A stretch of 64,000 nucleotides of DNA from Taudactylus pleione. Taxonomy: Eukaryota > Chordata > Amphibia > Anura > Myobatrachidae. Each line of letters begins with the position of its first letter. Position 1 is the stretch's first letter. The stretch covers positions 6,153,501 to 6,217,500 of the forward strand of contig JAUIMM010000088.1 of the NCBI GenBank assembly GCA_031769625.1, in the 5' to 3' direction. The translations under genes were made by a program, and so were the position numbers. This document shows, piece after piece, positions 1 to 11,423 of this stretch. The notes under the pieces are model-generated. The model was given only the letters and a program-made list of their open reading frames with translations, ran no database searches and was not told the DNA's origin.

Positions 1-48
1 GGGACACACATATATGCCATCCCAGACTTCTCCAAAGCTTCTATCACA

Positions 49-82
<34 letters not shown>
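49..82. repeat. (GATA)n microsatellite
   Basis: About eight uninterrupted GATA units; a simple tandem repeat with no coding context. Confidence 0.95.
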
Positions 83-1468
83 TTGTTTAAAACACTTATT
101 ATACTTTCTCTGGTTGCACACTTCTTTTCAAAGCAAATCACTCTATAATATTGATACTATGTTGACTTATTTTTCACATTTCATCATGTTTTATTAACTA
201 CAGTATACCTTAGTTCCCACTAATTAAACCATCATTTTGAAAAATAGTCATTAATTCTGCAAAACAATGTTTTTTTATTGTACTCTACTAATTACTGGAG
301 AAGCGCTATTGCCGTTAACCATTTTCATGCCAGATTCATGACAGTAAAAGAGATACAGAAGGTAGTACAACCAATCAACCAAAATGTTCTATATAGTTGG
401 CTTGCTAGTGCTACTAATCGTATTTTTTTTCTAAATGCTTCTTCATCCTTTATACAATTAAAGTAATTTATAATCTGTCCTTATCAGTGAACATATTCAC
501 AGGGATAAGTACCTATAAAGGTTTCATTACTCTTCTTCTTCAAGCACCTGTCATGCTTCTCCATTGAAACCACACCAGTACCCAGCTAGAGAGCGGCTTC
601 TTTCATCCAGAGGTCATTCCTTAACAGCAGTGGAAGAGAATGTGCTAAAAAAAAAATAAATGAACTAATTTATATACAAATCTGTAAATCACACCAAGCC
701 ACACCGTTAACCTTCCATGTAGCTCTCCTGCTTAATGCTCTAAAGAATAGACATTAACTATATCACTGCCACTGTAAATGATGAAGTCATAAAGCATCTC
801 TCAGCCGCTGGAATGCCTATGGCAGTTTCTCATGTTCACTGTAAACCTCCATTTACTGAAGTGAATTTACCATTTAAATAGTTGACATGTTCATGTGACT
901 TGGTGTTATATAGCTCCTAGGTATTCCTTCTACTGACTAGTTTCCTTTAGAAAAGTGAATATAGTTCAAATCCCAGTGCCAGTTCTACTCCTAAACATTA
1001 GTTGTCATTTGCTGGTAGACATGGAAATGAAATCTGGAAATACTGTATTGTATATAGGTCAGGAAAACAGTATTTGCTCGATTATTCTCACCATATCTCT
1101 CTGTATGTTTGAATGTGTGCTAGAACTATAAAAATGAATCTGTAGTAAACAAACTGCAGACTAGAAATAGCACAAAAATATGAATTAGGTATGAAAGGCT
1201 AAGCCCTGGGAGTCATCGGCTCCATTACATGTGAAAATGTGACCTCTAGTTATAAAGGCTGTGCCTACTATGTATGTCACCTAGGTAAGTATATGCACCA
1301 TTACCTATCCCATACTTACATGTCTGAACTCCTCTCTGGGAGTTGCAGCTGGCCACTGAGGGGACAGGGCCGGGTGCATAATGTCATTAAGCTATTGGAT
1401 ACAAGCTCCAGAAAGTTATGCTTTCCCGAGCTTGGTGCTTTCAGCCATATCACAGCTCCATAGAAACC
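83..1468. other. AT-rich intergenic DNA, no gene seen
   Basis: Both strands are full of stops. The short open frames here resemble no protein I recognise and have no splice or promoter context. I see no clear repeat structure. Confidence 0.6.

Positions 1469-1525
<57 letters not shown>
1469..1525. repeat. (TTA)n microsatellite, LINE 3' tail
   Basis: About 19 TTA units. On the minus strand this is a (TAA)n tract directly after the 3' end of an antisense LINE, the position where L2/CR1-type LINEs carry their simple-repeat tail. It is therefore read as part of the next feature rather than an independent microsatellite. Confidence 0.9.
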
Positions 1526-2395
1526 CCTTTATTTATATGGTGCCACAAGTGTTCCGCAGCATCTTACAAAGTACATAAACAAATAATTTGACAAGTGACT
1601 TACAGTACAATACAATATAGGACAAGGACATGGATAATATACATTGCTACATTAGTGACCATAACACCTAGATATGCAACAGAGCGTAAGCAACTAAGTG
1701 TTAGGTGCCCTAGTGGGGGGTAAGAAGTAGATGAAAGTAAAGTAAGGAGAAGCACAAGAGAGTAGAGTGCCCTGCTCGTAAGAGCTTACATTCTAAAGGG
1801 GAGGGGCAGACAAACAGGTGTGACACAGATGGGGTAAACACAGAGGAAGGAGCATGTTGCAGCAAGTTAGGATGAGAGCTGGAAAGCATTGATGAAGTAA
1901 TGGGTCTTGAGAGCCCATTTGAAAGATTGTAAAGAGGAGGAGAGTCTGATAGGGAGAGGGAGAGAGTTCCAAAGGTGGAGAGCAGCACGGGCAAACTCTT
2001 GGAGGCGGGAGTGGGAGGAAGTAATCAGTTGGCATGAGAGGCAGCGTGCATTAGTTGAGCGAAGAGGGCGGACAGGAGAGTGAAGGGAGATGAGGTCAGA
2101 GATGTAAATGGCAGAGGAATGGGTGAGGGCTTTGTAAGCGAATGTGAGAACCTTGAATTGGGTCTAAAAGGGAAGGGGAGCCAGTGGAGGGCTTGTAGGA
2201 GAGGGGAGGCAAATGTAGAGTGTTTGGAGAGGAAGATGAGTCAAGCAGCAGCATTGAGGACAGGCTAGAGAGGAGAGAGATGGGAGTTGGGGAGGCCAGA
2301 TAGGAGGAGGTTACAGTAGTCCAATCTGGATATGACCAGTGAGTGTATGAGGGTTTTGGTGGCATCTTGGGTGAGAAAGGATCTAATCTTGAAAA
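1526..2395 (-). mobile_element. L2/CR1-type LINE, 3' part of ORF2, degraded
   Basis: Minus-strand translation across several frames gives the conserved C-terminal tail of L2/CR1 reverse-transcriptase ORFs. It contains FKVLTFAYKALTHSS, then a segment like SLHSPVRPLRSTNARCL, then ARAALHLWNSLPLPIRLSSS, and ends close to an ATAAATAAAGG 3' end with a TAA-repeat tail. The reading is interrupted by stops and frame changes, so it is a dead, 5'-truncated copy. The plus-strand open frames here are antisense shadows. Clade assignment (L2 versus another CR1-group LINE) is inference. Confidence 0.75.
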
Positions 2396-4580
2396 CCTAT
2401 GAATATCTCCGATATCTGCTGTGACCCATAATCATACATATGAGATTCCTATAGAGATGTGGTAGAACCTCAAAAAACTACATTTTTCTGAGGTTTTACC
2501 ACAAAACTAGTTTATTACCTCAAGACTTAACTTTTAAGTATCCTACATTGGGTGGCAGACCCCGGGCATCTTTGGGCGTAGGATAAAGCATTCTCACTTA
2601 ATATTTATTTAATAGAACAAAAGTTTTGGAGTAAGACCCCTTGCCTATCTTGTTTCAATGCTTAGACAGAACAATAGCAAATGGTTACTGGTAGTTAATA
2701 ATCTCCTGAGGGCTGTAAGCAGGCCACTACATAGCCCTTGTCCCCATCACTTTGTCATCTGCCGACATCAGTGGTTGCGTGAAGCCTCTAAGTGTGAGTG
2801 GCTTTTTATGTTAAGTTTATAAAATCAGGTGACATCTGCAGATGGCAAGTTGGTGGAAACTAGCCAGATGTGGTGCAGTGATTTGTATTACTGACCTACA
2901 GCATAGGCACCATGGGTTGGCCATCTGCATGGATTTTGTATGCTCTTCCCTGGGTCATATGGATATCCTGCAGGTGCTCTCATTTCCTCCCACTGTCCAA
3001 AAATACTTTGCTAGCTAAATTGGTTTATCTTAGTAATTGTGAGTGTTCATGTACCTGTGTTAGGTTTAGACTTAGACTGTAAACTACAGGTGCAAGGAAC
3101 CCCAAAAGCGATCCAAGCTGGGACTTGATTTGACTCGGAACCCATAAGTTCAGGTGCGTTTGAGTTCTGGGAAAACTGAACCTCACATCTCTAATTTAAA
3201 TAGGGCATCCTTCTAGTAAAGACAGATAAATCTTCACTTCCAGGAATCTCATTTAGAAAAGTCACCCTTTGGGTTTTTTAAGTATAAATTAGACAAAAGA
3301 AAAACTCTACAAAGGTGATGCTGTTCTTTAACATTTTATTTTAGCTACACGGTTGATTTTACACTATGTTGTTTGAAGAATATTTTTTTTGTTAGCTACA
3401 CAGATGGTTGCGGTGGGAAAGATAGCGACTTTATTGGCTTGTGATGAACCCTTAAGGAAAGATCTAATGTCAACTTTGTATAAAAGCAACAAAACCTAAT
3501 CAAAAACATTACTGCCATTGCAAACACAATGGGTTCCAGAGGCTGAGAAGCTCCAAACTTTTCAGGCGCATGCTTAGTGAGTGTTTCCACAGAGTGAGGG
3601 GTTTGCACACACTTAGGGGTACTTTGAGATGACCAGAATTCTCTTCTGATCATCAGCATTTGTGTAAGTGCAGATTACATTTATTTGAAAATTAATTCAA
3701 ATCTATTTTAAAACTTTCATTAATTAAAAAAAAAAAACTGAAAGAGTAAAAAATATATTTAATTATACTAATGTGTTTCTGCTGTCCTGAGATGGCAATA
3801 ATGGGACAGACATTACTGCCATACAAGCGCAGCCAAGATTATTGTTAAATATGTTTTACCTTGCAAGCATTTGACAATCCCCCTTAGAAAGCTTGCAAAT
3901 GCCCTGCACAGTTGAGCTTCATTTGCCATCAAAATGTTTTTTTTTTGTACATTCAATTTTTTACCAAAATTATATGTAAATATATCTGGCTATACAGCCT
4001 CCCATTGATTTTGTTATTGGATTTACTACCAATACTTTATTGATTTCTTTGCTCATTAGTTGAATTTTATATCACTGCAATATCACTACAGACTGCCCTT
4101 TTTTACTGATCTGGATGTAAAAATATGTAGTGGTCTGTGGGGGTGGAATGTACATTATACAACAGTGGCTTGCTTTATGACCCAGATTTATTGCTAATGA
4201 AAAAAAGGAAAAACATTAATTGATGGTGCATTATTATGCCCTGCTGATTTTCACATTGTATTATCTGCAGTTTGTGGGGGCTTAAAAAAATAACTGCTTG
4301 AAAGGATTTGTATAAAATTCACAACATTTTGGATGAATAGTATTATTCATTAAGCAAACTGTAATATATCACCAAAGTTATGTTTAGTTTTATTGTTACT
4401 TTTATTCATGTTGTTTGTAAGTCTCCACTATGCTCTGCAAAGCAGGAGAGTGGGGAAAGCAGCATGCATGTACAACAGGAATGTACAAGGTACCCAAAAG
4501 AATCCAGATGCATTTGCTGTGGAAATGTGCATAATATAGAAGGAGCAGGTAGTATGGAAGGATCTCTAATTAGGAAGTGC
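2396..4580. other. AT-rich intergenic DNA, no gene seen
   Basis: No open frame with recognisable protein similarity and no clear TIR or LTR structure. A stretch near 3095-3190 looks like a decayed hAT end, but too weakly to call. Confidence 0.5.
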
Positions 4581-4812
4581 GTTTTCAGAACATGTATATA
4601 GATTTGGAGGGGGAGATGTATCAAACCTTAATTTATCAAGTACATTCTATAAAATGATAGCTAGAATCTATGGGAAACTTCTCGATCTGTCCTCTTTAGA
4701 AGGTTTGATACAGTACATCTACCCTTGAGTAAGAGGTCAAGTGTGGCAGGGAATTGCTCTTTAAGGTAGGATAGGAGAAGTAGTGCTGGCGAGAGGTGGT
4801 TATGACAGAAGA
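4581..4812. repeat. 232-bp direct repeat, copy 1
   Basis: Nearly identical to 5092-5323 over the full 232 bp; I see a single difference (TAGAATC versus TAGAACC). The first part is an inverted-repeat MITE-like unit beginning GGGGGAGATGTATCAAACC and closing with TTTGATACAGTACATCTACC. The remainder reads, on the minus strand, as L2-type LINE sequence. Confidence 0.9.
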
Positions 4813-5091
4813 GTAGGGCTGCCATCAGGGGGGGACTGCCGGGACTGGAGTCCCGGGCCCGGACCCTGGCGGAACGGAGGGGGGCCCTGCAGCTTCTACG
4901 GCCACTGCAGAGCCTGCAGCCCGAACGACCCGGTCCCCATGGATGGAGCTGGAGGAAGAAGCTGCTCTGGCCACTCCTCCACCACTTTACATGACAGTCG
5001 GTGCGCACCGCTGGAGGGAGAGACCGCCAGCAGGCCCGCCATCAGACTAGTCCCTTACAGAGAGAGGGGTGCCCGGCAGCAGATCACATGG
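4813..5091. repeat. GC-rich spacer between direct repeats
   Basis: 279 bp, very GC-rich against an AT-rich background. It begins GTAGGGCTGCCATCAGGGGG and includes CCGGGACTGGAGTCCCGG, an imperfect palindrome. It resembles the GC-rich body of a hAT-like MITE, but I could not define TIRs. Open frames across it (109 aa plus, 115 aa minus) run into the flanking repeats and are not credible genes. Confidence 0.5.
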
Positions 5092-5323
5092 GTTTTCAGA
5101 ACATGTATATAGATTTGGAGGGGGAGATGTATCAAACCTTAATTTATCAAGTACATTCTATAAAATGATAGCTAGAACCTATGGGAAACTTCTCGATCTG
5201 TCCTCTTTAGAAGGTTTGATACAGTACATCTACCCTTGAGTAAGAGGTCAAGTGTGGCAGGGAATTGCTCTTTAAGGTAGGATAGGAGAAGTAGTGCTGG
5301 CGAGAGGTGGTTATGACAGAAGA
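5092..5323. repeat. 232-bp direct repeat, copy 2
   Basis: Second copy of the repeat at 4581-4812. Unlike copy 1 it continues downstream into matching LINE sequence, so it looks like the original and copy 1 the duplicate. Confidence 0.9.
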
Positions 5324-5525
5324 AGAGGCAACACACAGATAAGAGTCAGATCTAATAGAACACGAGGGAGTATACTTTGACCTGAGGTTTGAAGTATGAA
5401 GGGATATTGCTGTTAAGGACTTTGCGGGTGAGGTTGAGTAATTTGAATTGTATTTTGGATATGGTGAGAATATTGGTGGCCAGTTTTGGAAGTTGGTGAG
5501 GTGTTTGCTGTAGAAAGGAAGATCA
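5324..5525 (-). mobile_element. L2/CR1-type LINE fragment
   Basis: Minus-strand translation includes IQFKLLNLTRKVLNSNIPSY, similar to the FKLLxLTxKALxxxxPxYL motif near the C-terminus of L2/CR1 ORF2. It is continuous with the LINE-like part of the upstream direct repeat. Degraded and short. Confidence 0.55.
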
Positions 5526-6199
5526 ATTGTAATTCTAGTAATTCACAGTACTAGCAACAAAAACTTGTTTGCATTCATTTTTTTTAATGGTTTCACAAAA
5601 TATTTAATAGTTTTTCTGTCCAACAAGAGTATTTTGAAGGACTGCAAGGATTATGAAGTCACACTGAATAGCAGGCTCTAAGAAATCCTGGCTCCTGGCT
5701 TCAAGCTACCCTGTATTAACCCTTTCTGTGCTGTCTATATCATATCTGCAATAACACACTACATAACCATAAAAAATATAATCACTCACAATTGGTACAA
5801 ATAGATCTTTTTACAACATCATGGCTACATTGCCATGAGGCTCCACCATCCCATTCATAGCAACACAAAGCACACAGCACACACATGCACATACATATAC
5901 AAATAATTATTTTCTCTGATAGATTACGTTCCACAATTTATCTCTAGACTAGTAGTCGGGCTGGAAGCGCAGGTGAATAATTAACAATCCCCTAAAATAT
6001 ACATACAGTATATCACATATCCCCCCCATACACACACGCATGTACACTTCTCACACATACATTCACGGTATATCACTCCATTTATTCTGTTTAATTCACC
6101 CTGCGGCATTAAGGTCACACATTACACATTGTCACATGTACAAAGCATATTTGAAAGTACTAGAGAATTCAAAATTAATCGCAGGAAACACAAATATGA
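5526..6199. other. Intergenic DNA, no gene seen
   Basis: Low-complexity A/C-rich stretches and no credible reading frame. Ends at the target-site duplication of the hAT transposon. Confidence 0.6.
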
Positions 6200-6508
6200 A
6201 TAATAATTAGGGGTGAGCGGGTTCGGATTTCTGAAATCCGGACCCACCCAAGCCCCCCCCGATCCGAGTCAGGCTTGACTTTTCCCGCCTGACTCGGATC
6301 TGAAATCGAGGCAAAACATCATCATCCCGCCTTCCGGGTCTCGCAGGTTTTGGATTCTATATAAGGTACCCGCGTCGGCGCCATTTTCTCACTAGGCTGT
6401 GGACAGTGAAGAGGGAGGATGGGAGTTAGGGCTGGCTGGGCTGTGTAGTGTAGTGCAGTGTAGTGCTGTGCTGTGCTGCACTGTGCTGCTGTTGTCCATA
6501 GGGGCTGT

Positions 6509-7056
6509 GGGCCTGATTCAGAGCCGGACACTCTGACCCGAGCGCTCGCTCTGAATCAGGACGCTCCTCCATGAAAATGGAGCGGCATCCTGGCCGCTCG
6601 CATAGCTATGGGTTACCACCCACAGCATATGCGAGCGGCCAAAAAGATGGTCGCGATGGTCTTGACCATCGCGACCAGCGGATTTGCGATGGAGACCCTG
6701 CGGTAGGGTCTCCCTGCCACAAGCCCTGGAGTGATTTTGGCTCTATCAGAGCCAAAATCACTCCCACTGACATCACTAGTGATGTCAGTGGGGCCGGCTT
6801 CAGACGTTAGGCGTTCCCATTTGAATGCCTCTGTCTGCCAGGCATGCCCCCGGCACGCCCACCAAAAGGGGCGTGCTGTCAATCAACATCAACAGCACGC
6901 CCCCTTTGGTGCGAGACCTGGAGCGATGGAAAGCCCGTCGCTCCCCGGGTCTCGCGCATGCGCACGACGGAGCTCCCTCCATCATGCGCATGCGCAGTGG
7001 GGAACATCGACCCGCTTGCGAGCATACTGCTGCTCGCGAGTGGGTCTGAATGATCC
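6509..7056 (+). mobile_element. Poly-hairpin GC-rich element, copy A
   Basis: Inserted inside the repetitive leader of the hAT element. It starts GGGCCTGATTCAGAGC and ends in an imperfect inverse (GGGTCTGAATGATCCC). The body is a chain of adjacent inverted repeats. In order: subterminal arms of CCTGATTCAGAGC; GGCCGCTCGCATA arms around GGGTTACCACCC; GGTCGCGATGGTC arms; GAGACCCT arms; GAGTGATTTTGGCTCT arms; a 28-nt palindrome of CCACTGACATCACT arms; GGGGCGTGCTGT arms; GGAGCGA arms; GCATGCGC arms; GCGAGCA arms. The host minisatellite can be rejoined across it by removing a CTGT(G) duplication. No coding capacity: the open frames here are by-products of the palindromes. Superfamily unknown. Confidence 0.85.
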
Positions 7057-7059
7057 CCT

Positions 7060-7300
7060 GTGTCCACTCCTCCAAAGTCCATAGGGGCTGGCTGTGTTGT
7101 GCTGTGCTGCTGTTGTCCATAGGGGCTGTGTCCACTCCTCCAAAGTCCATAGGGGCTGGCTGTGTTGTGCTGTGCTGCTGTTGTCCATTGGGGCTGTGTC
7201 CACTCCTCCAAAGTCCATAGGGGCTGGCTGGACTGTGTTGTGCAGTTAGTTGTCCATAGGGGCTGTGTCCACTCCAAAGTCCTGTGCAGTGTCCCAGTCC
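7060..7300 (+). repeat. Minisatellite in hAT leader, about 65-bp unit
   Basis: Three to four copies of a unit containing CCACTCCTCCAAAGTCCATA and GGGGCTGGCTGTGTTGTGCT. The array also extends upstream of the nested element (about 6430-6508), so it predates that insertion. The minus-strand frames of 70-190 aa (repeated PLWTLEEWTQ-like peptides) are products of the repeat, not genes. Confidence 0.85.
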
Positions 7301-7439
7301 TAAAGGGGTGCTGTAGTGTTGTCCAGGGGGTGCTCTGTCCATCAGGGGTGCTCCCCCCAAGTGCAAAAAAAATAAATATTTTTTCTGTGTTTGTGAATTG
7401 TGTGCGCCGTAGCCGCACGTGCATCAACAAAGTAGCGCC

Positions 7440-8665
7440 AAGCGTGCGCCTGTGTCATAAGTAAAGGGCCGGCTGGCTTGACCGTTAAAGGGTGCTGTAA
7501 CCCCCAAAGTGCACTCCAAACAAAATAAAAAATTATTTCCTGTGTTTGTGAATTGTGTGCACTGTGGCTGCACGTGCGTCAACAAAGGAGCAGCGCCAAG
7601 CGTGTGCCTGTGTCCCATAAGTAAAGGGCCGGCTGGCTTGTCCATTAAAGGGTGGTGTAACCCTCAAAGTGCGCTCCACAAAAAATAAAAAATTCTCCTT
7701 ATTTTTCTGTCTTTGTGAATTGTGTGGGCTGTAGCTGCACCTGCATCCTCAAAGCAGCAGCGACAAGCATGCGTCTGTCTGTTAAAGGGTGGTGTAACCC
7801 CCAAAGTGCACTCCACAAAGAATAAAAAATTCTTCTTTTTTTTTCTGTCTTTGTTAATTGTGTGCACTATAGCCGCACCTGCATCCTCAAAGCAGCAGCG
7901 ACAAGCGTGCATCTGTCTGTTAAAGGGTGGAGTAACCCTCAAAGTGTGCTCCACAAAGAATAAAAAATAATTATTTTTTATTTCTGTCTTTGTGAATTGT
8001 GTGGGCTATAGCTGCACCTGCATCCTCAAAGCAGCAGCGACAAGTGTGCTTCTGTCTGTTAAAGGGTGGTGTAACCCTCAAAGTGCGCTCCACAAAGAAT
8101 AAAAAATTCTTCTTTTTTTCTCTCTTTGTGAATTGTGTGGGCTATTGCTGCACCTGCATCCTCAAAGCAGCAGCGACAAGTGTGCGTCTGTCTGTTAAAG
8201 GGTGGTGTAACCCTCAAAGTGCGCTCCACAAAGAATAAAAAATTCTTTTTTTTCTGTCTTTGTGAATTGTGTGGGCTATAGCTGCACCTGCGTCCTCAAA
8301 GCAGCAGTGACAAGCGTGCATCTGTCTGTTAAAGGGTGGTGTAACCCCCAAAGTGCACTCCAACAAAAATAAAAAAATTTCTACTGTGCTTGTGAATTGT
8401 GTGCACTGTACGTGCATCCTCAAAGCAGCAGCGCCAAGCGTGTGTCTGTGTGTTAAAGGGTGGTGTAACCCTCAAAGTGCGCTCCACAAAAAATAAAAAA
8501 TTCTTCTTTTTTTTCTGTCTTTGTGAATTGTGTGCACTGTAGCTGCACTTGCATCAACAAAGGAGCAGTGCCAAGCATACGCCTGTGTCCCATAAGTAAA
8601 GAGCCGGCTGGCTCATTTCTTAAAGGGTGCTGTAACCCACAAAGTGCACTAGTCTCCAACAAAAA
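7440..8665 (+). repeat. Tandem repeat in hAT leader, about 137-bp unit, nine copies
   Basis: Nine copies, recognisable by GGTGTAACCC followed by AAAGTGC and CTCCA, then a poly-A/T tract, TTTGTGAATTGTGTG, and a C-A-G rich stretch. Spacing is mostly 126-140 bp. The first and last units are longer (about 160 bp) because they include an extra GTAAAGGGCCGGCTGGC segment. The array lies between the hAT 5' end and its transposase, so it is probably a transcribed leader. Similar short peptides from successive units on both strands are artefacts. Confidence 0.88.
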
Positions 8666-8724
8666 TAAATTATTTTCTCTGTTTGTGTGCGCCTTAGCCG
8701 CACGTATATATCAATATAACATAA

Positions 8725-11423
8725 ATGGAGGACCAAACTTTCTCCGATAAAAATAAAATAGGGAAAGAGCAAGAACCACTTCCTCCTAGTGCTGAAGCTG
8801 CTGCCACTAGTCATGACATAGACGATAACATGCCATCAACGTCGTCTGCCAAGGCCGATACCCAATGTCATAGTAGAGGGCACATACAATCCCAAATGAC
8901 AAAGTTCAGGAAAATGACCTTAAAAAAACATTTAAATCATCTGAGGAGAAACGTAAACTTGCCATATGCCATTTACGACACGGAGTGGCAAGGAACGGCT
9001 AAGGTCTTTCCCTATGTTCATGACTAGTGGTTCAGCTTCACATGACGATGGAAGCCCTCCTCCCACTAAAAAAATCAATCGAGTTAAGCTGGCAAAAGCA
9101 CAGCAAAGAACTGTGCGTTCTAAGAAGATATCACAAATCCCCAAGGAGAGTCCAAGTGTGGTGGCGGTTGCGATGTCTGACCTTCCCAGCACTGGACGGG
9201 AAGAGGTGGCTCTTTCCACCATTTGCACACCCCCTGCAAGTGCTGAAAGGAGCACCCACAGTCCACTTGCTGATATGCAAATTGAAGATGTCACTATTCA
9301 AGTACAACAGGATGAGGATACTGGTGTAGCTGGCGCTGAGGAGGAAGTTGGCGAGGAGGATTCTGATGGTGATGTGGTTTGTTTAAATCAGGCTCTGGGG
9401 GAGACAGTTGTTGTCCGTAGGATGAAAAAGCCCATCACGGTCATGCCTGGGCAGAAGACCAAACATTCCACCTCTTTGGTCTGGCAATATTTCTATCCAA
9501 ATCCGGACAACAACTGTCTTGCCATATGTACCATATGTAAAGGTGAAATAAGTAGGGGTAGGGACGTTAACCACCTAGGAACATCCTCCCTTATACGTCA
9601 CTTGCAGCGCATTCATAAAAAGTTACTGTCAAGTTCAGAAACTTTGGCTAAGACCGTAAGCAGTCCAGGGACACCTAACTCCCTATGTCCTGTTGTATCC
9701 AAACGCCTGCAAACGACACTGTCAACTCCCTCCTCATCAATTTCCTCCTTAGTCAGGATCGGAAGTAGTCCTGCAGGCCATGTCACTGGCATGACTGACT
9801 CTCCTATTCTGGATTCCTCCGGAGGATCCTGCATTGCTACGCCTCCTGCTGCCGCTGCTGCTGTTGCTGTTGCTGGGAGTCATTCATCATCCCAGAGAGG
9901 AAGTAGGAACACCACTACTTTTACTAAACAATTGACCCTCCAACAGTCCTTAGCCAGGAGGATGATGTACGACAGCAGTCATCCTTAAGCAAAACGTATA
10001 ACTGAGGCCTTGACTGCTATGTTGGTGTTAGACGTGCGTCCGGTATCCGCTATTAGTGCAGTGGTATTTAGACAATTGATGGAGGTAGTGTGTCCCCGGT
10101 TCCAAATCCCATCTAGATTCCACTTCACTAGGCAGGCGATACCGAGACTGTACAGAAATGTCAGAAAAAGTGTCCTCAGTGTCCTGAAAAATACATTGGT
10201 TGTACCCAGTGTCCCCTTAACCACGGACATGTGGACAAGTGGAACAGGGCAGACTAAGGACTATATGACTGTGACAGCCCACTGGGTAGATGTATCACCT
10301 TACGCAGCAACAACAGCAGCGTCACCAGTAGCAGCAGCTCAGAAACGCCAGCTCGTTCCAAGACAGGCTACGCTGTGTATCACCGGTTTCAGTAAGAGGC
10401 ACACCGCCGACAACCTCTTAGAGAAACTGAGGGAAATCATCGCCCAGTGGCTTTACCCCACTTAGACTCTCCTGGGGATTTGTGATATTTGACAACGCCA
10501 TCAATATTGTGCGGGCATTACATCTGGGCAAATTCCAGCATGTCCCATGTTTTGCTCACACAATAAACTTAGTGGTGCAGAATTTTCTGAAAAGTGACAG
10601 GGGCGTGCAAGAGACGCTTTGGCTGGCCCGAAAAATTTCTGCCCACTTTCGCCATTCAGTGACTGCGTGCCAAAGACTGGAGCGCCAGCAAACACTCTTG
10701 AACCTGCCCCGCCATCACCTGAAGCAAGAGGTTGTGATGCGTTGGAACTCAACCCTCTATATGCTTCAGAGGATGGAGGAGCAGCAAAAGGCCATTCAAG
10801 CCTATACATCCACCTATGACATAGGCAAAGGAGGGGGTATGCACCTGACTCAAGCGCAGTGGAGAATGATTTCCGTGTTGTGCAAGGTTCTCCAGCCCTT
10901 CGAACTTGCCACACGTGAAGTCAGTTCAGACACTGCCAGCTTGAGTCAGGTCATTCCCCTCATCAGGCTTTTGCAGAAGCAGCTGGAGAAAGTGAAGGAG
11001 GAGCTAAGATGGAGCGATTCCGCTCGGCATGTGGGACTTGTGGATGAAGCCCTTTATTCACTTTGCCAGGATTCCAGAGTGGTCAATCTGTTGAAATCAG
11101 ACCACTACATTTTGGCCACCGTGCTTGATCCTAGGTTTAAAGCCTATGTGGTGTCTCTCTTTCCAGCCGACACAAGCCAGCAGAGGTGCAAAGACCTGCT
11201 GGTGAAAACACTGTCAGCTGAAGCGGAACGTGACACGTCAACAGCTCCTTCTTCATTTTCTCCCGAAACTGGGGCTGCCAGGATAAAACGTAGGCATCCT
11301 AAGCAACCCGCTGGTGGTGATGCAGGGCAGGCAGGACCAAGTGAGGATGAGGATGTACACAACACTGAAGAGGGTGAGGAATTGGTGAATGAGGAGGATG
11401 AGGATGACATCTTGCCTCCGTAG
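8725..11423 (+). pseudogene. hAT transposase with BED zinc finger (ZBED-like), broken
   Basis: The reading passes through three frames: 8725 to about 8930, 8966-10465, and 10482-11423. It has one in-frame TAA (9986-9988) and two frameshifts, one near an A-run at about 8920 and one near 10465. An N-terminal low-complexity region is followed by a BED finger at about 9460-9620 (LVWQYFYP, CTICKG, then HLQRIH ligands). Next come the hAT catalytic segments: TTDMWTS with the first Asp, the CFAHTINLVV block, and RWNSTLYML. The frame ends in an acidic tail (EDEDDILPP). I see no typical hAT C-terminal dimerisation segment before the stop or downstream, so this lineage may have lost it. Closest in style to ZBED4/ZBED6-type Ac transposases. 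Confidence 0.88.

Noticed and set aside
6800..7430. Minus-strand frames of 188 and 183 aa
   Set aside because: They cover a hairpin element and a minisatellite, with equally long frames in other phases.
7440..8665. Possible CRISPR-like array
   Set aside because: Units are whole tandem repeats of about 137 bp without unique spacers, within a eukaryotic transposon.
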